From an uncultured Eubacteriales bacterium (lineage in GTDB: Bacteria > Bacillota > Clostridia > Monoglobales > Monoglobaceae): 6,946 bases of DNA. The first letter of the stretch is position 1. Every line of letters begins with the position of its first letter. Position numbers and translations under genes: made by a program. Below are positions 1-6,946 of this stretch, piece by piece. Where the stretch lies: the NCBI GenBank assembly GCA_905201285.1, contig CAJKNM010000083.1, positions 1 to 6,946 on the forward strand, in the 5' to 3' direction. The notes under the pieces are model-generated. The model made no database searches and was not told the origin of the DNA. It saw only the letters and a list, made by a program, of their open reading frames with translations.

Positions 1-13
1 ATTTATACAACAT
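1..13 (-). CDS. Start of a further downstream gene (first codons only)
   Basis: An ATG at 13-11 on the minus strand is preceded by AGGAAGTG with a six-base spacer, the best Shine-Dalgarno in the window (one mismatch to AGGAGGTG). It lies 49 bp after the GH3 stop codon on the same strand, which is normal operon spacing. Only the codons for M-L-Y-K are visible before the window ends, so the product cannot be named and the frame cannot be tested. The call rests on the ribosome-binding site and the spacing alone. Confidence 0.5.
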
Positions 14-19
14 AAATTT

Positions 20-27
20 CACTTCCT
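20..27 (-). promoter_or_regulatory. Shine-Dalgarno for the putative next gene
   Basis: On the minus strand this reads AGGAAGTG, seven of eight matches to AGGAGGTG, six bases before the ATG at 13-11. It is the main evidence that a further gene follows the GH3 gene. Confidence 0.5.
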
Positions 28-62
28 CACAATGGCAAAGTTAAATCATTGATTTGTTTCCA

Positions 63-2360
63 TCAGTCAAGTTTTAGAATCATTTCAAGAATCCGTTTAA
101 CACACGTTTCAATCTCCGCGCGCGATATTTCTCCTTCTTTAAGCGCCGTCATAACCTTGTCAGGTTGCCCGTAAGGCATCTTCATATCGTTTCCCGCTTT
201 AAGCTCTGCCGATTGTGTCGCGTGATTTTCCCAATCGGTGGTCACCATTCCTTTAAAGCCCCACTCGCCTCTTAAAATACCCATAATTGTATCATAGTTT
301 TCAGACGCTCTCACTCCGTTAACTATATTATATGAAGTCATTACTGTCCACGGCTGTGACTGCTTTACGCATATCTCAAAGCCTCTTAAGTAAATCTCAC
401 GCAGCGCCCTCTCTGAGAGAATCGAATCCGACTCCATTCTGTTTACCTCTTTGTTATTGGCACAAAAATGTTTTGCGGAAGCCGCAATATGTTGCGACTG
501 GATTCCGTTAACCTTTGCTGCCGCCATCTGACCCGCAATCAGCGGATCTTCCGAAAAATATTCAAAATTTCTTCCGCACAGCGGATTTCTGTGTATGTTA
601 AGCGCAGGGGTAAGCCATATACCTATGTTATTTTCTTTTACCTCTTTCGCTCCCGTTTCTCCGATTTTGTACATTAAATCGGGGTTCCACGCACAAGCAA
701 TCATTGTTGCGCACGGAAAAGCTGTGGTATTTACACCAACATTTTTGTTTATACGCAGTCCTGCCGGTCCGTCTGCCGTCATAACATTAGGAACTCCAAA
801 TTCTTTAAGGTCGCCCATTCCGCACGTATTTGCAACACCTGTGCAGGGCTTTCCGCAAGTCAGGGCTATAAGCTGCTCATCGGTAAGCTGAGCTACAAAT
901 TCACCAAGTGTCACCTTTCCGTTTGCAACGTCTGCAAGCATAGCCTTTTCCTTCGGCGGATTTTCGTTGTTTGGCTCAAAATTATTTTCAAATTCATTGC
1001 TTGTCTGCTGTTCAAGTTTTTCAAAGCTTCCGTCAGACAACATTCTCTTTTCAAGTCTTGACGGTGCACATCTGCAGTTAAGCTGCTCCACGATTATGTC
1101 ATCATCCGTCTTATACTCAAATTCCGCTTTTATCGTATTTCTCACGGAATTTCCGACATAGAATTTGTATATACCTTTTTCCAGAACATATGCCGACTTT
1201 TTTATCTTCCCTGTATCATCATAACTTGCCATATCCGCAATTTTAAATTCAGCAAATACGTACTTTCTGTCTCCCGGCTCGATTAACGGTGTCTTGACAA
1301 ATGTCGCAAGCTCTAAAGCAGGCTTGCCGAGCTTTCCCTGCGGTGCGCTGAAATAAACCTGAACAACCTCCCTGCCGCATACCTTGCCTGAGTTAATCAC
1401 ATCGGCTGATACCTTTATTTTATCATCGTCTTTATATACACTAATATTTTTTATATCAAATGTAGTATATGAAAGGCCGAATCCAAACGGATAATTTACT
1501 CTTCCCTTCGCCTTTTCTACCGTTTCAAAATAACGGTAGCCCACATAAATATCCTCATAGTATTTAACATAATCTTTTGATTCTTCAAAGCTCTCTGACG
1601 AGGGATAATCCGAAAACTTCTTCGCAAATGTATCGACCAGCTTACCCGATGGGTTTACGTCTCCGCAAAGAATGTCAGCGGTTGCAAGTCCGCCTTCCAT
1701 TCCTCCCTGCCACGCATATAAAACCGAGGATACCTTATCATTTGAATGATACCACTCGGTATCGGTCTGTGCTCCGGCATTTATAACAGCAATTACATTT
1801 TTAAAATTGTTTATAACTGTATTTACCATTTCTTCTTCCCGATGGCTCAGATAAAAGTCACCGTCATACGGCTCTCCCTTTCTGTCTCTCGCCTCGCGCG
1901 AGAATCTGCATATTGTTATTATTGCCGTATCTGTATATGCTTTTGCTCCTTCAAGCATTTCTTTCGGTATAATCGGTTCTTCAGTCTCTCCTATTTCCGT
2001 TCCGTTTACATATTGTTTTTCCGTCTCGGTTTTGTAAAAATCAATCAAACCGTCATACAAGCTTATTTTACCCTCATTATGCTTGATTTTAAGACCGTCA
2101 TATATATTTCTGACATACTTGGTGTTTACTTCTCCGCTTCCCCCGCCGCCTTTAACATAGTCATACTGCGCCTTTCCGAAGACTGCTACTCTTGTCCCGC
2201 GCTTAAGCGGTAACAGTCCGTTTTCATTTTTAAGCAGAACCGTTCCCTCAGCAGCGGCTCTTCTCGATAACTCTATATGTTCAAGGCAGCCCGTAACGCG
2301 TCTTCCGTCTTCACCTATAGGAAGGCACGGTGTGTAATTAAATCTTGCCCATCTGTCCAT
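63..2360 (-). CDS. Circularly permuted glycoside hydrolase family 3 beta-glycosidase (beta-glucosidase-like)
   Basis: A complete 765-residue GH3 enzyme whose domains are in reversed order. The alpha/beta sandwich comes first (about 35-250: AAEGTVLLKNENGLLPL, VAVFGKAQ, GGGGSGEV at 71-78). The fibronectin-III-like domain follows (about 290-415: YPFGFGLSYTTF and the GREVVQVY motif). After a polar linker rich in Glu and Asn (about 430-475) comes the TIM barrel (about 485-765). Barrel motifs are DGPAG (530-534), RNPLCGRNFEYFSEDP (591-606), KHF (630-632) and MTSYN (674-678). The likely nucleophile is D709 in VTTDW; the likely acid/base is E156 in REARDR, three residues before D159. It releases non-reducing beta-linked sugars, glucose being the usual substrate, but xylose or others are possible. 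No signal peptide is seen, so it is probably cytoplasmic. The only plausible start is the ATG at 2360: an in-frame TAG lies upstream and the next Met is residue 178. The length fits permuted GH3 enzymes of Ruminococcus and Butyrivibrio. Confidence 0.97.
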   Translation of the reverse strand: MDRWARFNYTPCLPIGEDGRRVTGCLEHIELSRRAAAEGTVLLKNENGLLPLKRGTRVAVFGKAQYDYVKGGGGSGEVNTKYVRNIYDGLKIKHNEGKISLYDGLIDFYKTETEKQYVNGTEIGETEEPIIPKEMLEGAKAYTDTAIITICRFSREARDRKGEPYDGDFYLSHREEEMVNTVINNFKNVIAVINAGAQTDTEWYHSNDKVSSVLYAWQGGMEGGLATADILCGDVNPSGKLVDTFAKKFSDYPSSESFEESKDYVKYYEDIYVGYRYFETVEKAKGRVNYPFGFGLSYTTFDIKNISVYKDDDKIKVSADVINSGKVCGREVVQVYFSAPQGKLGKPALELATFVKTPLIEPGDRKYVFAEFKIADMASYDDTGKIKKSAYVLEKGIYKFYVGNSVRNTIKAEFEYKTDDDIIVEQLNCRCAPSRLEKRMLSDGSFEKLEQQTSNEFENNFEPNNENPPKEKAMLADVANGKVTLGEFVAQLTDEQLIALTCGKPCTGVANTCGMGDLKEFGVPNVMTADGPAGLRINKNVGVNTTAFPCATMIACAWNPDLMYKIGETGAKEVKENNIGIWLTPALNIHRNPLCGRNFEYFSEDPLIAGQMAAAKVNGIQSQHIAASAKHFCANNKEVNRMESDSILSERALREIYLRGFEICVKQSQPWTVMTSYNIVNGVRASENYDTIMGILRGEWGFKGMVTTDWENHATQSAELKAGNDMKMPYGQPDKVMTALKEGEISRAEIETCVKRILEMILKLD

Positions 2361-2373
2361 TTTACTTATCTTA

Positions 2374-2378
2374 TCCTT
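2374..2378 (-). promoter_or_regulatory. Probable Shine-Dalgarno of the GH3 gene, with long spacing
   Basis: The minus strand reads AAGGA here, 13 bases before the ATG at 2360. A second AAGGA lies five bases further upstream. The spacing is longer than the usual 5-9 bases, but no better-placed start exists: an in-frame TAG lies upstream and no other Met occurs before residue 178. Translation may be weaker than for the GH31 gene, which is an inference. Confidence 0.45.
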
Positions 2379-2421
2379 TCCTTTTATATTAATTTGTATA
2401 TAAACCCCCTATTTATATTTA

Positions 2422-4131
2422 CTAATCATAAATTCTTTCATAAACCGGAATTTTTTCGGTTTTTATATCAAACCGGCCCGAATCCACCTTTTCTTTTGTA
2501 TAAAAATCAACCCAACTGCCATCAGGAAGATATACACTTCTTTCGGTATCGCCCACCATAATCGGTGCAACAATTAAATCATCACAAAATATATATTCAT
2601 CATCTATGAAATAAGTTTCTCTGTCGTTTGTATAATCCGCCACTAAAGCCCGTATCGGCGGTTTACCGGTCTTTTTATATTCATCAAACGCCTTTTTAAG
2701 TTTAGGAACAAGCGCTTTCCTTATTTTAAACAATTCCTTAACCTCTTCATCACAATCAAAATCCTTCCACGGAACCTCCGGACAATACCACGCATTTATG
2801 ACGCATTGAACCGAAAATACCGTTGTTTGAAGTCTTCTTAAAAACTCATCACGATTCTTAGCATCACGAAGTTCGGGGGTCCATAAAATTCCTGAAAATC
2901 CCGAATTAACCACGCCGCGTATAAAGTCACGATGGTCGTACAAATCGCTGTAAAGCACAAATGGATATGACGCAGAAAGAGCCCCCGCACTCCTGACCTC
3001 TGACAATGTCTTGTTTTCTCCGAGTGCCTCAAGTATGGTTTGCATATAAAGAACACCAAACATCTGATGATACTGCTCGCCATCCATTCCCGACGGAAAT
3101 TCCGAACAGTTTGGGAAACTCCAGCAGCTTACATAATCGCTGCTGTCGCACTCATCAAGTTTAAAACCGTCTATGCCTCGTTCCACAAGATACTTTTTAT
3201 GATAATCCGCAAAAATCCTTCTGCCGTTTTTAGTCGCAAAATCGGGCACAAGCCCCTTCCACACTTCAAACTCACCGCTGTATGGCATAATTTCATTATA
3301 AAACGGTGCAGACGATCCTGTAAATGCGTGTTCCCATAAGTTTATATGATAGTTTTTGTCTCTAAGATATTTTATAAGTCCGTCAGGGTCAGGGAATCGA
3401 ACGCTATCCCACACATAAGAACAGGAGTAGCTGTGCGTCTGCCACCCCGGTTCTAATCCCAAAATATCTACATTATAATTATTCTCTCGGAAATAATCAG
3501 CAAGCTCTTTAACCTTATCCTGATTATAATCAGCATATACGCGATACAAAACGCCCAATCCCCATTCGGGCACATCACATCCCCCGCCTGAAAACATATT
3601 ATACTGTGATACAACATCTAAAATATTCTTCCCCTCAAATATATATACATCAATTCCTTTAGCTGCAGGAATCTCAACAAGCATCGTACTCTTCTCGTCT
3701 TGCTCTCTTACCTCATATATATCCTCGGTATTAAGTCCGACCGTTCCTCTTTCTGTACTTTTTCTTCTCTTCTTTCGGCTATAACCGCAATATGCCTCGA
3801 TGTACCGAGCGGTATCGAAATACATTCCGTATCCCTTTGTCGTCACAAAAAATGGTACGGGGGCGTGCGAGTCCCCCGTATTTGCAACCGGATCAGAATT
3901 TGTTCTTAGACACAGCTTGCGTCCCTTATGGTCAAAGCCTTTAAGCTGAAGTCCAAACCCGTATATCTCTTCACCACTCTCTAAAGGAAGTTCTACAAGG
4001 CACCCCCTGGCGGTTATTTTAAACTTCAACTTTTTACAATCATATTTTATATCTGTTTCAATATAGTTTAGGCCTTTGCAAAACACCGATGGCACAAATT
4101 TTTCCGGTGTGCCAAATCTAATTTTTTTCAT
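2422..4131 (-). CDS. Glycoside hydrolase family 31 alpha-glycosidase, short divergent form
   Basis: This 569-residue retaining alpha-glycosidase has no signal peptide or membrane segment, so it should act in the cytoplasm on imported oligosaccharides. A short N-terminal beta-sandwich (about 1-180) leads into the TIM barrel at VPEWGLG (187-193). A YicI-like stretch follows: GLEPGWQ (225-231), W241, FPDP (246-249) and NLWEHAFTG (264-272). The nucleophile is probably D326 in GFKLDECD, matching KTDFGE of E. coli YicI. The acid/base is probably D396 in LYSDLYDH, following R380-S381. The proximal beta-domain is recognisable by VAPIMVGDTERSVYLPDGSW (521-540), and the protein stops at IPVYERIYD, so the usual distal C-terminal domain is absent. 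The start is supported by AAAGGG seven bases upstream. Several substrate-pocket motifs differ from alpha-xylosidases and alpha-glucosidases, so the sugar cannot be named; the alpha-galactosidase-type GH31 enzymes are one alternative. It lies 61 bp upstream of a GH3 gene. Family call is firm, substrate is not. Confidence 0.93.
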   Translation of the reverse strand: MKKIRFGTPEKFVPSVFCKGLNYIETDIKYDCKKLKFKITARGCLVELPLESGEEIYGFGLQLKGFDHKGRKLCLRTNSDPVANTGDSHAPVPFFVTTKGYGMYFDTARYIEAYCGYSRKKRRKSTERGTVGLNTEDIYEVREQDEKSTMLVEIPAAKGIDVYIFEGKNILDVVSQYNMFSGGGCDVPEWGLGVLYRVYADYNQDKVKELADYFRENNYNVDILGLEPGWQTHSYSCSYVWDSVRFPDPDGLIKYLRDKNYHINLWEHAFTGSSAPFYNEIMPYSGEFEVWKGLVPDFATKNGRRIFADYHKKYLVERGIDGFKLDECDSSDYVSCWSFPNCSEFPSGMDGEQYHQMFGVLYMQTILEALGENKTLSEVRSAGALSASYPFVLYSDLYDHRDFIRGVVNSGFSGILWTPELRDAKNRDEFLRRLQTTVFSVQCVINAWYCPEVPWKDFDCDEEVKELFKIRKALVPKLKKAFDEYKKTGKPPIRALVADYTNDRETYFIDDEYIFCDDLIVAPIMVGDTERSVYLPDGSWVDFYTKEKVDSGRFDIKTEKIPVYERIYD

Positions 4132-4138
4132 ATTTTGT

Positions 4139-4144
4139 CCCTTT
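4139..4144 (-). promoter_or_regulatory. Shine-Dalgarno of the GH31 gene
   Basis: The minus strand reads AAAGGG here, seven bases before the ATG at 4131. Spacing and sequence are typical and support this start, which also begins directly with the N-terminal beta-sandwich of the enzyme. Confidence 0.7.
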
Positions 4145-4173
4145 CTTGTATCTCATTCATTCTAAACTGTCAA
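4145..4173 (-). promoter_or_regulatory. Possible sigma-A-type promoter before the GH31 gene (weak)
   Basis: In the 98-bp gap between the SLH gene and the GH31 gene the minus strand has a perfect TTGACA (4173-4168), a 17-base spacer and TACAAG (4150-4145), which matches four of six bases of TATAAT. Against it, the -10 element directly abuts the Shine-Dalgarno, so transcription would start inside or just past the ribosome-binding site. A start further upstream, or read-through from the SLH gene, fits the visible ribosome-binding site better. Confidence 0.2.
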
Positions 4174-4229
4174 AGACTGCGGTATTCATAACATACTTTG
4201 AACCATAGTTCCTGCAAAAAGTATTGCAT

Positions 4230-6946
4230 TTATTTTCTGTATACCGCTATTCCCCGCAATGTACTTTCAGTCATATCCAAGAACAAATAATCGCCCGCCT
4301 GAATCTCAGCAAATGTACCCTTTACAATCTTATTTCTTGTGGTATCAACAAACGTTACTATCTTGTCAGAAGTAACTTCCACAATTCTGTTCCACTCATA
4401 TGGCGCTCCTTTTTTTGCATTAAATATCATGCCGTTCTTCGTTTTCTGTATTACCTTTCCGAAGGCGCATAAGTACTCGCCGCAAAATCTATCCTCGGTT
4501 ACTCCGTGATGATTTCCACCCGTATCATATGTTCCTCTCGGTTTAAGAACATTAGTTTTCTCATCATACATATCTGAATCCACATCACTTGCATACTCAA
4601 ACATTTGATCATCAAAGCTCTTTGTTTCATCATATACAAAGTATGTTCTGAAAGCCGTAATGTAATCACGTCTGAAAGGTCCGGGTTTAACTATCATTCC
4701 GGGTTTTAAATCAGCCATTGTTTTTACATTTTCCCAAGCTGTAAGGTCAAGATCATAGTTTGCCTTTGTATATTTTTTAAACAAGTTGGCGTCGCTGTCC
4801 CACGAAGCGTTCAATACGTTTGTACCCATATCGTCAAGCGGGTACTGCATCCAGTTTACACTATATGTTGAACTTAAGTTTTCAACAAAGACACTCGGTA
4901 TTGCCTGTTCACTGTATTCATCATAAATAGTTGATGCTTCCTGAACCATAGTTGCTCCTGCTGCATCGTGAATATATTCATTTTTAAGATCACCGCTCAC
5001 TTTTACAGCCGCGCCCACAACCATATCAGAACTTACATCATAAAGATTAAGGCTGAATCTTCCATAACCGCCCGGCATGGTCCTGCTCACGCTAAAAAGC
5101 TCATCACCGTACAAATCTCTGTAATACCGGCTGGGTATATAAAACAAATATGTATCCGTTGCGCTGAATAAATACTTGCTCGCAAAAATTTTCCCGCCCG
5201 TGTTATAGAGAGAGTACTTACCGCCGCCCGTATTTCCGTTTTCTATATAATAGTCATAGTGATTTAAGTTTTTCTGGAAGCTTGAATCCCCTATATTTTT
5301 GTGAGCACCAACTCCCATATTACTTTCATCTGCCGTTTGAATATCGACTATCTCATCCTCTTTATTAAGTCTATACTTTATGAGCTGTTCTTTGACCTTG
5401 TCATCTTTGTAAAGTTTAGACTTTGACATCATCTGCTCTGCATCCGTTTTTACGCCGTCAAGATTTATCCTATCAGCAGTCTTGCAGATTACCATTTTAT
5501 CATCCTGCGTGAACATTTTTATCTTCAGGTCTCCAAAGCCCTCTTTTTTCATCCCTATAAGCCATGCATACTTATATTGCACAGAGCTTGTCTCTGCATC
5601 AATTACTCTGCCTAACGGATCAAGATAAACAAGCACGTTTGAACCAAACTCAAAGGGAAACTTACCGTTATTTAAAAAAGAGTATATCTTGCTCATCTTA
5701 AATGTTTTATCACCGATTTTGTATTCTTCCTTATCTGCATAATAATTTGAGTATTCACCCTCATATCTAATATCATCATAGACAATAATCTCGGTTACAA
5801 CATTAGAATCCTTCTTTGTAAGGACAGATATGTTTCCGCTCACTTTTATATCATCATAGGTTAGCGGATTTCCGTTTACATCTCTTATTCCGTGATATTT
5901 TTCCTCTCTTAACAACTCGTTTATGTCATAAACGTTACCTAATCTATCGGCAAGCGTATATTCATAATTTGATTTACTGAGCGGCTTAAAGCTGGTGTAC
6001 TCTTTTTTCAAAACAACATCATAGCTTCCGTCGCCATCGTTATCGATAAGTTTTATAGTACCGTTTTCTATTTGATAAAAATCCGAAGAATATGAAGTAA
6101 CCGGCGCATAGTTATATATAAGGTCTGCATATCTGTCAATGGAGAGTGTCTTCTTTTTGTCCTTATCGTCATAATATACAAAGCTCTGCTTTGAACTACT
6201 TTCCGCAAGGTCAGACGAATTATCAAAATCCATCATCTTATTTCTGGTTTTATCGACACTGAGCGACACAATTTTATTGTCCCTATCCACATATGCGATA
6301 ACGTAAAAGCCAAGATACTCATCGCTGTTTTTTGTATCTTTAATTTCATAGTCCGTTTGTTCTATTCTTATTTTATTATCGCCCGCACCGCCGAGGCCGT
6401 TTAAAGCAGTATAAGAATTTGCCTTAACAACTCCCTTGACTTCGGTCAGTTTAAGAAATGAATTAAGAAGCGTTGAACCTTTTTCAATTTTATATGACGA
6501 GCCGTTAAACGAAACAAGCGAAACAGTTAAAGTGTTATATGCCAGCTTTAAAAACTGCTCGGCAGTCAATTTCTTCTTAGCCGCATTATAATCCACACCG
6601 TCAAGAAAACCGTAGCGTGACGCAATGCGATAATAGTCTGCCTCGGTTCCTCCGTTTTCCTTAACAAAATATGTATATCCGGCTAAATCCATCATCGAAA
6701 TTAAGGCTTCTTTAAAGCTAAGCGTCTTCTTTTCGCTGTCGCTGTCCGTAAAATACTTATTGTAAAGCGCATCTCCGCCGCTGCTCAACTTGATAAACTC
6801 TTTAAGGGCAGCACGCTTAAGGCTTTCGTTCGGATAATAGTGTTCAATAAGGCCTAAATCCATAAAAAATTTTATATCGCTGTCAATATTATTTTTTCCT
6901 ATTTCATAAAATATCTCACCATCTGATTCCGCCTGTCCGTGTTCAT
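4230..6946 (-). CDS. S-layer-homology (SLH) domain surface protein, C-terminal part (5' end outside window)
   Basis: The frame is open from the window edge (first whole codon ends at 6944) to a TAA at 4230-4232, giving 904 codons. The first in-frame ATG, at 6863, is 27 codons in and lies inside an SLH-like segment (FMDLGLI, then YPNESLKRAALKEF), so it is very unlikely to be the real start. A second SLH-type repeat covers about residues 75-140 of this fragment: LAGY, an N-G-G turn, YGFLDGVDY, then LTAEQFLKLAYNTL. Later regions are beta-rich with repeated short motifs. One is DNDGDG (about residues 301-306), a DxDxDG calcium-binding-type loop. The C-terminal 100 residues look like a small beta-barrel module (GKVIQ...GDYLF). 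SLH domains usually bind pyruvylated secondary cell-wall polymer, so the protein is probably exported and wall-anchored; its signal peptide would lie outside the window. I see no catalytic motif and no sortase signal, and the specific function is unknown. Family call fairly firm, role not. Confidence 0.8.
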   Translation of the reverse strand, partial: EHGQAESDGEIFYEIGKNNIDSDIKFFMDLGLIEHYYPNESLKRAALKEFIKLSSGGDALYNKYFTDSDSEKKTLSFKEALISMMDLAGYTYFVKENGGTEADYYRIASRYGFLDGVDYNAAKKKLTAEQFLKLAYNTLTVSLVSFNGSSYKIEKGSTLLNSFLKLTEVKGVVKANSYTALNGLGGAGDNKIRIEQTDYEIKDTKNSDEYLGFYVIAYVDRDNKIVSLSVDKTRNKMMDFDNSSDLAESSSKQSFVYYDDKDKKKTLSIDRYADLIYNYAPVTSYSSDFYQIENGTIKLIDNDGDGSYDVVLKKEYTSFKPLSKSNYEYTLADRLGNVYDINELLREEKYHGIRDVNGNPLTYDDIKVSGNISVLTKKDSNVVTEIIVYDDIRYEGEYSNYYADKEEYKIGDKTFKMSKIYSFLNNGKFPFEFGSNVLVYLDPLGRVIDAETSSVQYKYAWLIGMKKEGFGDLKIKMFTQDDKMVICKTADRINLDGVKTDAEQMMSKSKLYKDDKVKEQLIKYRLNKEDEIVDIQTADESNMGVGAHKNIGDSSFQKNLNHYDYYIENGNTGGGKYSLYNTGGKIFASKYLFSATDTYLFYIPSRYYRDLYGDELFSVSRTMPGGYGRFSLNLYDVSSDMVVGAAVKVSGDLKNEYIHDAAGATMVQEASTIYDEYSEQAIPSVFVENLSSTYSVNWMQYPLDDMGTNVLNASWDSDANLFKKYTKANYDLDLTAWENVKTMADLKPGMIVKPGPFRRDYITAFRTYFVYDETKSFDDQMFEYASDVDSDMYDEKTNVLKPRGTYDTGGNHHGVTEDRFCGEYLCAFGKVIQKTKNGMIFNAKKGAPYEWNRIVEVTSDKIVTFVDTTRNKIVKGTFAEIQAGDYLFLDMTESTLRGIAVYRK

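Noticed and set aside
1..62. Possible terminator after the GH3 gene
   Set aside because: AAATCAATGATTT is a short AT-only palindrome with too little loop to form a stable stem, and a ribosome-binding site and ATG follow instead of a T-tract.
1887..1903. TCTCGC/GCGAGA inverted repeat
   Set aside because: It falls in codons for the Arg-rich acid/base loop of the GH3 enzyme (SREARDR) and is explained by CGC/CGA-type arginine codons.
1746..2213. Plus-strand open frame of 155 codons
   Set aside because: It lies entirely antisense to the N-terminal domain of the GH3 gene, whose motifs are unambiguous. Its translation is compositionally odd (rich in Phe, Tyr, Ile and Cys) and matches no family I recognise.
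2277..2561. Plus-strand open frame spanning the GH31-GH3 gap
   Set aside because: It overlaps the ends of two well-supported minus-strand genes and has a low-complexity Phe/Tyr/Asn-rich translation typical of antisense AT-rich coding DNA.
4132..4229. Possible rho-independent terminator after the SLH gene
   Set aside because: The only hairpin seen is TGCAA/TTGCA with a six-base loop just after the stop codon. The stem is five pairs, AT-containing and not followed by a T-run.
6904..6946. ATG at the very right edge on the minus strand
   Set aside because: Its frame reaches a TAG after 15 codons and is out of frame with the SLH gene, so it is a chance trinucleotide.

Overview
The window is a single-direction gene block from what looks like a low-GC, Gram-positive anaerobe of the class Clostridia (Lachnospiraceae/Oscillospirales-like). 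The sequence is AT-rich. The ribosome-binding sites are purine-rich Shine-Dalgarno sequences. The GH3 enzyme has the permuted domain order known from rumen and gut clostridia (Ruminococcus, Butyrivibrio). The largest protein carries S-layer-homology (SLH)-type repeats of the variant style common in Clostridia. No ribosomal or phylogenetic marker is present, so genus-level placement is not possible.

Layout, read in the direction of transcription (minus strand, right to left): (1) 6946-4230 is the C-terminal 904 codons of a large SLH-type surface protein. Its frame is open through the right edge, so the true start and any signal peptide lie outside. (2) After a 98-bp gap, 4131-2422 is a short cytoplasmic GH31 alpha-glycosidase with a divergent active site. 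(3) After a 61-bp gap, 2360-63 is a complete circularly permuted GH3 beta-glycosidase. (4) After a 49-bp gap, a strong Shine-Dalgarno and ATG at 13-11 suggest that another gene begins just before the left edge. I see no convincing rho-independent terminator in any gap, so genes 2, 3 and probably 4 plausibly share a transcript; whether gene 1 belongs to it is open.

The GH31 and GH3 enzymes both lack a signal peptide and probably finish the breakdown of an imported oligosaccharide inside the cell, one taking alpha-linked and the other beta-linked non-reducing sugars. The SLH protein would be anchored to the cell wall and may be unrelated to the enzymes or may have a role in surface attachment. 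No transporter, regulator, RNA gene, CRISPR array, mobile element or phage feature was seen. The whole plus strand appears to be antisense shadow. The most unusual points are the GH31 active-site substitutions with loss of the distal C-terminal domain, and the permuted GH3. Neither amounts to a clearly new biological system.
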